A stretch of 64,000 nucleotides of DNA, taken from the NCBI RefSeq assembly GCF_000002235.5, contig NW_022145541.1, positions 761,501 to 825,500 on the forward strand. The letters run 5' to 3'. The notes below the pieces were generated by a model, which was given only the letters and a program-made list of their open reading frames with translations, was not told the DNA's origin and did no database searches. Made by a program: the position numbers and the translations under genes. Source of the stretch: Strongylocentrotus purpuratus (Eukaryota; Echinodermata; Echinoidea; Camarodonta; Strongylocentrotidae). Shown piece by piece: positions 1 to 10,690 of this stretch (its first letter is position 1; every line of letters begins with the position of its first letter).

Positions 1-3000
1 CGTGTGGCTGTTGGCCACAATCCTTACAGAGGATGATGATGCTGTCAAAGTGAGGTAAGTTAGTTATGGTATATCTGTACTTTCTATAATAATGACTTCC
101 ATTGGATTTTTTTTTACTCAGCAACATAATTATGTATAATAGGAAAGAAAATCAACAAGTCTGGCGATGAATTAAAGCATAAATATTTTTTTTGGAATAA
201 TTGAAATTGAATGGGGCTCGTTCTCAGGTTATAGGTTTTCCGTCCATATTTATTTTTTATTCGATTTCATTTAATTGGAAATCGTACCGAAACACTAACA
301 GAGAGGACATTCCATCTCTAATCTCGTCTATAATTTTGGGGCAAAATTATTTGTACAAATACATGTATCTATAGCCTACAGGATAGTAACACTTATATTG
401 TCATGCATATTTGTAATTGGTACCTTATTATAGCCCAGTAATTTTAGGCCATTACATTTTTTTTTACATATTTATCGTCCTCACCGCTTTCTTTTTGTGG
501 GCCGACTCCTATTTTTGGGGGTGAAATTTTGAAGAAAAAAACACATTAAAATGGATCTATTTCTGATTTGAAAAATAGCTCGACTGTCGGGGAAAATGTA
601 CCGAGCGGCCATTTTGAAGAAGAAATAAAAGTGCCTCCTTCCTTTTTTTCAAAAAAGCTGGACGCTAAACATGTTTTTGTTTTATTATTTGGCCTTAGGG
701 CTAATGTTAGAATAAACGGACTATCCGCTGGTATATATTTAGTGGCTTGGTTATAATGTGTGGCTAATAATGTTCAATTTTATGTCTTGTGCAGTTGGAA
801 AAACCATGGTGGGACAGCATTTGTTGCCCCTGATGAGGTGAGGGAAGCTTGCATCAAACGTCCAGTGAAGCTGTTGCCAAAGTGGTGGCCATCGTCGCAA
901 CCTTTTCATCTGCAGAGAGGGGATCAAGTTCAGCTCGTGACGGGATATGGAGTAAGAGGAGACGTGCTGCATGTCGAAACTAACGATCCGTTTAATTGTG
1001 AGGTAATTATACTTCCGAGTTGTTCCATTGATAATCATATCATTAAAGGGACTTAGTAAACTTTCCAAATCCTCGAAATCCAATCATAATAGCGGTTCCC
1101 TACCTTGTTTGTATTTGTATTATCAAAAAAAACATTGGGCAGATATCTTTTTTTCCAAATTTCATTTTCGTTAAAAAGAAATAACGATTGAAGTGTTCAG
1201 ATGTAAACTTATTCACTGGACCGTCAACACAATGTACAGAGTGAATATCACCTTGCATTTTAATTCATGACTCGGCCATGTAACGTCTATTCAACTTGAA
1301 ATGGCACACATCTGCCAGTGGACCTGTCAGATAACAATATACATTGTATCAACCACTCATCACTTTTTGCACATGTCAACACAGTTACTAGATCCTTTCA
1401 TAGGTACTACCGTGCACGTATGTCCTATTTGCAGCCAACATCAAATTCTGTACAATTACTTTGCATAAAGTGGCGTTATTATAGCAGATGGAAGAGTTCA
1501 ATGATTTCTTATATTTTATTATTTCACATCCCCTTTTCAGCTCATCACAGCAGAGCACCCTGATCGGATGCTTCGTTATGAACATCTGGCAGAGAAGATA
1601 GACGAGCCGGAGAGAGGACAGGAGGAGGATGGAGACATGCACGAGGATAGCGATGCTGACATGATGGAGGAGGATGACATGGTCGAGGATGGCATGGTCG
1701 AGGAGGATGACATGGTCGAGGAGGATGGTGACGAGGATGTAAGTATCACCATGTGCTAATTTTAATGAATTGAGAGGTATAGCTCAATGTCTCAGTATAC
1801 TAAACAAATAAATAAAAATGTCACTTATTAAAAAATAATAATAAAAACAGTTCAATCTCGAATAAATATTCTTAGTAGTTATAGCTTTGTTATTCAAGTA
1901 CTGTCTGTTTCATTATGAAAATGACACTCAGTATATATGTTTCTAAGTAATTTTTACAGTCAATTGTTCTGGACATAGCACAACCGTGTTCAGTCATTTA
2001 TGTAATAGTCCCTTTTCCTGCTCTGGCAGCAGCTCCGCCACGGTACTTGTACTTGTCCTCTTTCATGCTCTGCTATCAACCTTTCACCACAATGTAACCA
2101 TCTCAAAATATGTGAAGTCAATAATGTATTTGTTTTCTTTCAGGCTCAGCCACCAGCTGCACCACCACAAGCTCCACCACAAGCTCCACCACAAGCTCCA
2201 CCACAAGCTCCACCACAAGCTCCACCACAAGCTCCACGTCAAGCCCCTAGACGAGCTCAGCGGCAACAGGGAGTCCGAACACATGTCCAAAAGAAGGTGA
2301 ACAACAATACTACTCTCATATTAACTGAAAGACAAAAGTTTTAAAGCTGTACAGTGCACATTTTATATCACATTTTAAAGGGATAGTTTAGTTTTGGTCA
2401 AACTGAATTTAAGTAACCAAAATCTACATGCTCACCAAGCTAATACTTACATGTATACCTCCATCATTCCCGAAATATATGCAAAATCAGCTAAAAGACA
2501 TTCAAAAGAGCTAATAACTCAGGAGGGTGCTCTCTAAAAAATCTATTTGATTGGTTCCTATACATTGTATGTCGGCAGAGCTGTGTGCAATATAAATGTA
2601 GAATTATTATTATTATCCATTTTATATTAAAAATTTCGCATGTGATGCTTTGTTAAAGATAATCAACACCTATTTTAAACCAACACTCAACTATCCCTTT
2701 AGCAATGTCCATCTTATCTCTCTTTTCCTTTTCCATCTTCTACTTATCCTTCTTCTCTTCCCACTTCTTCCTTTTCTTCTCCTTCTTATCTTCTAGCTCC
2801 TTTTCTGCAGCCATTTTGTATTCTTATTTGTATACTACTTTTTTCTCTAATGTTTTCTTTCTATTTTCTCATCTACTTTAAACAGTTTAGTTCTTGAATT
2901 CTTAGATTTTCATATCGAGTCATCCACTGATCTTTTTTTGTGTTCCCTATCTCATTGCTTTTCTGAAATCACATTGTCTATTTGTTCTTTAATATCCCCC

Positions 3001-4104
3001 CCCCCCCCCCCCCCCCCCCCCCACCCCCCCCCCCCCCCCCCCCCCCCCCCCACCCCCCCCCCCCCCCCCCACCCCCCCCCCCGTTATGTAAATACATGCA
3101 AAACCATCTCTTACCATTATAGTGGCAAAGGAGGGGGCGGGCCTGGGGCACATGCCCCCTCCAATTATTTGCCCAAAACAATAAAAACTAAATTTAATAA
3201 GAGGGGGGGGGGGGGGGTCTGTGTGAATATATGGATACATATGATCATTCATAAAGAAGTATAATTATATCGTAGCAATGAAGTTTGTGATGTGTTTATT
3301 GAAAACCCAAATTATTCAATTCCCTCTTTGTTTTTCATTGTTTCATCTGTGCAGCTTGCTACCGTTCTGGACGAGGTAAACCCGCCAGATATACTGGAAA
3401 TTCCTGCTGGGATGCTGGCCCCTCTCGAGGAGGATGTGATGGTGGTTGCCGCCAACAGCCTACGAGAGCAGGTCCGGAATTTGGAGAAGGCTCCAACCTT
3501 CCAGCTCCCGGCAGCCGTGGGAGAGGGATTTGTCCTTCAACAGAACATCCGAATCATGGAGCGAAATGCAGAGCTGGAGTCCGACAACAAGAACCTAACT
3601 GAACGCGTCGAGCTTCTGGAGATGAGGATGGCCACCATGGAAAGAAGGATGGCAGAGATCACTTCTTTGGAGAGGCTGCCGCCTACTACACCTCTAAGCT
3701 CCATCAACACAAGCTCCAGCACCAGCACCACCTCAAGCCCCAGCACCAGCACCCCACATCGTCTAGTCACCCGGCCCCCTCTCCGCCCAATAGCGATGAA
3801 CGAACAAGGACGTGGGATTACAGAGGATCTGTTGGCGCAGTGCCGATTGAACGCCGACGACATCAAGATTGTAGCAAGGAAGCTTGCCAGTGCAATCTTT
3901 TCTGAGGAAGAGAGGTTGAAGGGGTGCCTGTCCGGTAAAAGAGGACAGGCACTAGACCCTGCCAAAGTGCACATTCTGAAGGAGAATGTTTTCAGCGTGT
4001 GTCCTGTCCCTAGATCCCATCGAGATAAGGCATGGAAAGCTGTAGTTACTGCGGTTGACAACCAGACTAGATACATGAGACTTAAAAAGGGACGAACCCT
4101 GTGA
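1..4104 (+). CDS. BEN-domain protein, 5' end outside window
   Basis: Five exons join in frame with GT-AG junctions: <1-54, 795-1002, 1541-1738, 2144-2296 and 3355-4104 (stop TGA). They give about 450 residues, lacking the N-terminus. Exon 3 encodes an acidic run rich in EEDDMVE; exon 4 encodes about six PPQA repeats followed by a basic stretch (RQAPRRAQRQQ). The last exon starts with a helical segment, has a leucine/glutamate coiled coil near ESDNKNLTERVELLEMRM, a Ser/Thr-rich linker, and ends in a BEN-like domain (VARKLASAIFSEEE, SGKRGQALDP, then KAWKAVVTAVD). BEN domains are known from chromatin and DNA-binding factors, so a nuclear role is inferred. The part before the acidic run (WKNHGGTAFVAP, LLPKWWP) is not recognised. 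The junctions after exon 2 are phase 0; the first exon call rests only on the frame matching across the intron. Confidence 0.78.
2377..2700. mobile_element. Short TIR element (MITE) in BEN gene intron
   Basis: The ends are inverted: AAAGGGATAGTTTAG at the left and the reverse complement of AAAGGGATAGTTGAG at the right, about 324 bp apart. There is no coding capacity. It sits in the intron between exons 4 and 5 of the BEN gene. The superfamily is not determined because the flanking duplication is ambiguous (TA or TTA). Confidence 0.6.
2996..3082. repeat. Poly-C tract, about 87 bp
   Basis: Almost pure C with four isolated A interruptions, within the last intron of the BEN gene. Length may be unreliable because such runs are poorly sequenced. 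The glycine- and proline-only reading frames across it are not genes. Confidence 0.95.
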
Positions 4105-4109
4105 TTTAA

Positions 4110-4362
4110 ATGTATCTTGTCTGGTTGCCAACAACAACTACTACTGCTTTCCATGCTTTCTCTCGGTGGGATCTGGTGTCAGGACACACGCTGAAAACAT
4201 TCTCCTTCAGAATGTGCACTTTGTGCACTGGTGTCGTTCTGATACTTCTCTGTTTCTTTTTATTTGGACGCACTGGTCAACTCCTTGCTACAATCTTGAT
4301 GTCGTCGGCGTTTAATCGGCACTGCGCCAACAGGTCCTCTGTAATCACACGTCCTTGTTCAT
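4110..4362 (-). pseudogene. Inverted partial copy of BEN gene last exon
   Basis: Just after the BEN stop codon the sequence runs back on itself. 4110-4222 is close to the reverse complement of about 3956-4090, and 4282-4362 is close to the reverse complement of about 3797-3877. The middle (4223-4281) is shorter and much diverged. Transcribed through, the two arms would form a long hairpin. It could be a broken head-to-head paralogue or a local inverted duplication; it has no complete reading frame. Confidence 0.8.
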
Positions 4363-4639
4363 TCATACATATTTTAAATGTAATACATCTGTAATACATC
4401 TGCATTATTGATTGATTCATTATATTCATTGTATATTCAGCTATGTTCGGCGTTTCAAGCGGGAACAAATGCCGTCCATAATATCACTCCGGGGGTTCTC
4501 AATTTGAAAGTCTGGTTTCTTTGATTGTTAATTAACCTTATGTGTATTTACAAACGATTTTTGTTGATTGATTTCATTGATTTCATATCCCCTTTTGAAT
4601 GGTTTGAAATGCCATACACTAAACTCATAATTTGAGAAA

Positions 4640-5410
4640 TAATAGCTTTGCAATGAAGACGAACTTTTAAAATCAAATTATGGAAATGCAAGCATCACTT
4701 TAAACAAACAGAACTTTGCTCATTTTTCCTGATTTAGGTGTCATATCAAATGACAGAAAACGAACTTTTTAGAAATGTGATTTTGTTCTTTGTTAGGGGC
4801 TACTTTTCCATTGGCCTTGGAATATCAAGGGGGCTATTTTTTTGTTACGATTGTACTAATTCTCTCATGACAGGGATTACGGTCTAAACGGTATGATACA
4901 AATCAAAATTAGCCAGCAATAATCGAAACATTTACAATGAAATGTAAAATAAATACAAAAATACAGCCCTCGGTTTACAAATAACACTCGTAAATTACCA
5001 GTTTCGGTATCATATTGGTCCGAGATGTACATTATTTCATCTTGAACATTGATAAGGCGAAACGACCTTTTGTGTTTAGTTAATTGCCCAATTACAATTT
5101 ACATGTGTTCAATAAATGAATCATTGTTAATTGGAAACAATAATGTGTGTTTTAACGTCTATTATTTTGTTTGTGCGTGGGTATAAATTTGAATTTGCAT
5201 GATTGCGTGAAAGTGTGTCTGTACGTGTGTGTCAGTATGCAAAGGAGTTGTACAGTGCGTCCCAATAAAAAAGAAACAGAGAAGTATCAATGTTTTATCA
5301 TAACTTAATTATAATTAATAATTGACACATATTTGCAAAGCTTAGATCCTCCTCTTTCATTTGATGCTACTCATATGATGCATATTTCATGCATGAGTGA
5401 TTAAAAGCAA
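4640..5410. mobile_element. Fragments of a mariner-like short element
   Basis: About 4665-4790 matches the left half of the element at 61401-61891 (shared GGAAATGCAAGCATCACTTT-like stretch and following 100 bp). About 5252-5410 matches its right end in reverse, starting with the terminus ACAGTGCGTCCCA. The two pieces are in opposite orientation relative to the complete copy, so this is either two broken copies or one rearranged copy. The DNA between (4800-5250) shows nothing recognisable. Confidence 0.55.
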
Positions 5411-5491
5411 TTTGAAGATAGGCAATAATATAATAAATCTCTCGGAATAGGTAAAGAAGAAAGAAAATTCTGACGAAATGAATAGGTGGTC

Positions 5492-6534
5492 CAGAGCTGC
5501 CAAGTAGTACGTTTTTAACGTATTAATACGTTTTTGGGGGGTAAAATACGTTTGTACGTTTTGCTGTGCTAAAATAATTTTTTCGAAAGTTTCAAGTATG
5601 GCTGTGCAAACGTGGCTGGCTGTGAGAACGAGCGTATGCAGAGTTGTGCTATTGCTTTGTATTGGCGATTCCTGCAGCGCGCACGCATCCCCATTGCACA
5701 CAACACAGGGGATGTACACCACTCAAAGACGTGCACATTTCCCCAGTCCATGCATACAGTACGGTACATGTACCGAGTATAGAGCCAGCGAATCCAATTG
5801 CCATATCCTTAACACACGCAAAATACATACCAATGCATTACACACATTGTCACTCACTAACAGGGCATGCCTCCCTGCACTAACTACTAGTACAAGAAAG
5901 TCCCGTTGTCACTTCCAAAAATCCATCCTAAAAGCCAAATTTTGCCGTCAAAAATGCGAAATCAGAGCCATATTTCCAAAGCATGCGGGGGCTTAGCCCA
6001 GTTTTAAGAAAAAGTTTCTCCAAAAAAGCGCTAAAAATCAAGAAATCTGTGATTTTATTACAAGTTTTTTCGATTTTTCGATTTTTCGAATGTGATAGTA
6101 TCTTCAAAAAGTCAAATGAAAAACAAACACCGGACCCTGCTAATGCATTGACTTTGTGTACAAATTGATTCGACCCTCATATTCATTGACTTAGCGTTTT
6201 ATTTTTGAGATTTTCTAAAATTCTGTGATGTTTTTAAATTATTAAATTTTTCGATAAAATAGGTAAATATATTTAACATATATTTTTAAAAGTACAATTT
6301 TTTTTCCCTTGAAAATGTATTTTTTTTTTACTTTTTTTTTTTTTTTAAATTGATAGATCGGCAGCTGTCAATGATTGAACACATTTTTAATCAAAGAAAC
6401 ATAGTTGCAATAGTATTTTACAGGGAAAATAACGAAAAAAAAATAAAAACAGGCAAAATATGTTTTTTCACCTAAAAATATGCTTTTTCAAGCTGAATAA
6501 TATGTTTTTTGAGAATGACAGGTTGGCAGCTCTG
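5492..6534. mobile_element. TIR element, CAGAGCTGCCAA family, 6-bp duplication
   Basis: Begins CAGAGCTGCCAA and ends TTGGCAGCTCTG; flanked on both sides by GTGGTC (5486-5491 and 6535-6540), a perfect 6-bp target duplication. The 1,043-bp body is AT-rich with no convincing transposase. A shorter relative with the same ends and its own 6-bp duplication lies at 19495-19925. Confidence 0.8.
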
Positions 6535-6540
6535 GTGGTC

Positions 6541-9500
6541 TGTCGTTGACAGACCACCTAATCACAAAAACGCTTAAATACAGCCCCTGCATAGCACCTG
6601 GAGAGCTCTACGAACGCTGATGATAATTATGTGTGAGATCATGATTGGCACAAGCCTGTTTTTTCATCTTCTCTCGAGTTCTTTCGCTTACTTCACTACC
6701 GTCAGGCTAACTGTATAATCTATTGCCTCACTCTACACCCCTCACGGTTTTATTTTTATAAATGCAGCGATACAAAAATAAAGGAATCTGTCGCTTGTAA
6801 ACAAAAGAAGACGACATTAACCGTATTTTATACATCAGTGAGATGAACTAATATTTATACCATAATATATCCTTTTTTAATTTGGATTGGTGAAGGGCAG
6901 GTGGGGGGGGGGGGGGTAGGCTGACAGTATTGTATCAGTACTAGGGGCTGGGAGGATAATGTTATTTTCAAAACTGGTTTTTACACCATAATACTCTACA
7001 TGATCATTTTTAGATTGGTGACGGGAGTGTGGGGAGAGGGTGGGGTGGCGGTAGTGTCTCGGTGCTGGGGGGAGGATACTGATTAATTGTTTGCAAGAGG
7101 TGACTTGTGGAAAAACGTCATGATTCGGCGGGCGGGGGGATTGGGGTAGCAGTAATGTCTCAGGATAATGATTATTTGCTACAAGGTAGCTTGTGAACAA
7201 ACTTACGCATAGTGCAAGACAATAAAGCCATGAACACCCTCATATACGTACAGATACACATTTTACAGATAAGAGAAATAAAAAACGAACAACAAAAATG
7301 TGGCTTGTAAAGAGCCATGGGTCATTGTGGAAGTAGCAGGCACGTAGCCACGTGAAGGGGGGGGGGGGGGTGCCCCCCCCCAAAAAAAATGTCCAAGATC
7401 GGGCTTTCATGACAAAGAGTAAGCCTACGCAATGACAGAAATGTTTTAAGAAAATGAATGCCAATCTCATCGGCGCTTGAGAAGGAAAAAAAGATATAGA
7501 TCGCGGGAGATAAATAAGTAAAACAAATAAATATCGCTGATGTTACAGACTTTTATGACATAAAGTAAGCCTACGCAATGACAAAAATGATTGAAGAAAA
7601 TGAATGCCAATATCACAGAACTACACATGCAACTACACTGTGAAGATCACTCCCGGCCCTTGGCTCATGAATATAACTGTCAGATCCTGAATAGGGGCTA
7701 TGATAGGATTAAGGCGATTAGCAGGTAATCCCTTATAAGGGATTACGAACAACCCTGTAAATGCATGCTCCTTCTAATGATGTCGCTTGAATCCACATTG
7801 TCTTTGAAGAAATGATTCACTTACCTGAATAAATGTATACTGCGTCACTTCATCATCAGCCCATCACATCATCATCATCATCATCATCTACCATCACTTC
7901 ATCGTCATGTTAGTGTCAACATCATCATTATTTTTAAATGCGCAAATCTGATTTGTTGAATGAAACGCTTACAAAAAAAATATTAAAGTAAAGCGTCTTT
8001 ACTTTCAATCGATTGCAACTATTTGTGCTACTTGGCCCACTTCCATTATCATCACCATCGCTTTTCTTTATCTTCATCGCAACGAATATGCCAAATATCA
8101 CATATTCATGAGCTAGAAAAAATATTGATATCCGTAACATACACCTGCTTTTCAGGACTAATAGCTTGTATTGGATATTGCCACATTGATAGCAAAGTAT
8201 TCATAATTGCATGCATATCATTATATTGGTATTGTATATGGGATATAATGTACAAACTGTACATCCAAATGAAGACTAAATAAAGGATGACGAGGATGAT
8301 GTGCGATCTGGTGAGGAACCAAAGGAGAAGAGGGCATAGACTGTAAAATTTATACAGAACTTGGTGGAAACAGGTAGGTAATTGATATTGTTCTCGAAGT
8401 ATTTGTCATAAAAATACATTCACTACTAATCGTAGTCGTAAATATTGGCTTGATTGAGGCAGTGAGGGGTCTTGGCCTTGGTTATCACACCCCTAGGAAT
8501 CACGGGCGGTTCGTGGCTTGACGTTTCTTGGTTGGAGTGGCAGTAGGGTTTGGAAGGGGGGGGGGGGGGGGGTATTTTATAATCTTGACGTACATTAGTG
8601 AGAGGAACTAATATTTATGCCATAATATATACTTCTTTTAATTTGGATTGGTGAAGGGAGGGGGGGGGGGGGGGGGTAGGCTGGCTCCATAATACTCTAT
8701 GTATAACGGGATTTTAAATCAGAACAAAGCATGCATAAAAAAGTAGTAGGGCCTACAAACACCAGTCATTTTTCAGAAAATCCGTTGTGAAAAACAAGGA
8801 AAGAACTCGAAATAGCATAAATTATTTTTGAGACTGAATATCATCATATAATCGAGTGTCAAAGAAACAAGATAAAATGAACACCAGCAAGCTAAATTGA
8901 AAACACGAGCGATGCTCGAAATGCGACTGAAAAGCATGCAAGGCAACAACAAAAAACATGTCAAACTATAACTGCAAAATGCAACAACAATTATAACAAC
9001 ACCAACAACAGCGAGGCCCTAGCGCTGACGGTCTACACCGCCATAGATCCCCCGTTCCGCCCACGTCAATTTGCCTATTACGCTCGGCTAGCTCCTCCCC
9101 TTCTCTAAAGCAGTCGCTATGCGGAAATAGCGTTCCACTAGCTACTGTATACTGTGCGGGTAAAAAAGTGTGACGTAAAAAGACAGATATTGGAGGCATT
9201 TCCGCTGAAAAATTAACCAGGTTTTGAGGGATATATCTCGGGAATGAAGCAATTGTAAGTCATGAAAATTGACATATATCATTTGGATGGACATTTCTGA
9301 ATTTTTGTGTTTAAAAATAGTGAATTCACAGGAAAATCGCTAAGTTAAAAAGATCGTTCTTCGTGATTGTATTCGACCACGTTGTGAGCAAGTTTCCCAC
9401 GCTGCTATACACTGCTCTCTAAATATTCTTTGATATTGCCGACTTGTTGTAGCTTCTTGTAAAGAGACGTACGTCTCTGCGAAATTTACCAGACCCTGTT

Positions 9501-9580
9501 TGCTTTCAACTGTAATGTTTGGGACATTCCTGGCGCACTCGAAAAATTCCATACCCGTTAATGAACTTCCTAACGGGTAT
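6541..9580. other. Intergenic DNA with G-rich repeats
   Basis: No gene recognised. A unit beginning near AACTAATATTTATRCCATAATATAT followed by GGTGAAGGG and a G run occurs at about 6845-6930 and again at 8605-8690; a weaker relative is near 6990-7080. A second local duplication lies at about 7405-7480 and 7548-7620 (both with AAGCCTACGCAATGAC). G runs are at 6902-6916, 7358-7370, 8558-8573 and 8662-8677, and a CAT microsatellite at 7864-7890. The 8990-9180 stretch is more GC-rich and might be promoter-like, but no motif decides it. Confidence 0.5.
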
Positions 9581-9704
9581 GGGACATTTAACGGCAAGGG
9601 GACATTTAACGGCAAGGGGACATTTAACGGCAAGGGGACATTTAACGGCAAGGGACATTTAACGGCAAGGAGACATTTAACGGCAAGGGGACATTTAACG
9701 GCAA
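9581..9704. repeat. 18-bp minisatellite, 7 units
   Basis: Seven head-to-tail copies of GGGGACATTTAACGGCAA, five of 18 bp and two of 17 bp, nearly identical. On the minus strand one frame reads a PLNVPL repeat joined to about 70 further residues (9340-9651), but the unit lengths vary and no family is recognised, so it is not called as a gene. Confidence 0.9.
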
Positions 9705-10690
9705 CTACAGAACCGACCCGTTAGTAACGCGTTATTTATAGCGTTAACGTTAAACGCGTTAAATCGTATAGTTTATTTTGACTCATACTGTACATGCCAA
9801 CTGTTCAGATTAAAGAGGAACATTCCTGTTTTTGGGAGAAGATAATTATCATTTTAATGCAGGTGTTCTTCTTCCTGTACAAATTTGTCTGTAGTATTGA
9901 ATAGTAGAGTTAGGGTTGTTTCTCTTTTTTTTGAAAATAGCATAATTTGTACAGATTTCTGATTTTCAAATGTTGGCATGTATGTGTATGTCAGTTAAAG
10001 CAATGACATTAGTTTATAAAGTCATCAGTAGGTTTTGGTCCATATACCATGAGTAGCTACACTTTAATCTAAAAGCTGTAAACACAATATTTCTATAGCA
10101 ACATACTTCTATATACAAAGATTGTAGGAGGGGATAAAGTAACAATTACAAGAACTGTTGAATTAAAAGATTTGTACTAAAGAGAAGAGTTGGTTTGTCA
10201 AGTCCTTAACCCATAATGTTCATTTAGTGTGAGGTCACTAGTGTTTGAAAATATGAGCAAAGCTAGTTTCAAGTATTATATGACATGAACTATTGCTGTG
10301 AAGTTTTCATGGAGAGAAACGCTAAGGAGAAAAGCTGTTATCTCAAAGCTTCACCCAGTTTCAATTATCTGTAAATTGTTTGTGTATACACCAATGTTAA
10401 AGATGACCGTTTTCTTTTGTAGCCTGGGGGGGGGGGGGGGGGGGGGAGGGTGCAGCATTACCTAAGATTTGTATACATATATTTTCTAATTATATTACAG
10501 AGCACTTTTTTTATTCTCAAAGGGTCTACAAAATACAAGCAATACTTTTTTAATAGACTCCTCCACTATGTTTTACCACTGTGCCAATCTTAATGATGTA
10601 TTTAAATAATTGTATAATCATTTGTAATATGTTTGATATTATGTTTTGATGTGGAAAAAATAAGGAAACCTTAAAACATTCCCCTTACAG

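Noticed and set aside
2938-3264. Proline/glycine-rich proteins across the C run
   Set aside because: Homopolymer translation only.
3537-4154. 205-residue minus-strand frame
   Set aside because: Antisense of the BEN gene last exon; the Ser/Leu-rich content mirrors its codons.
5598-5996. 132-residue plus-strand frame
   Set aside because: Lies in the 5492-6534 TIR element, with no family resemblance and Cys/His-rich random composition.
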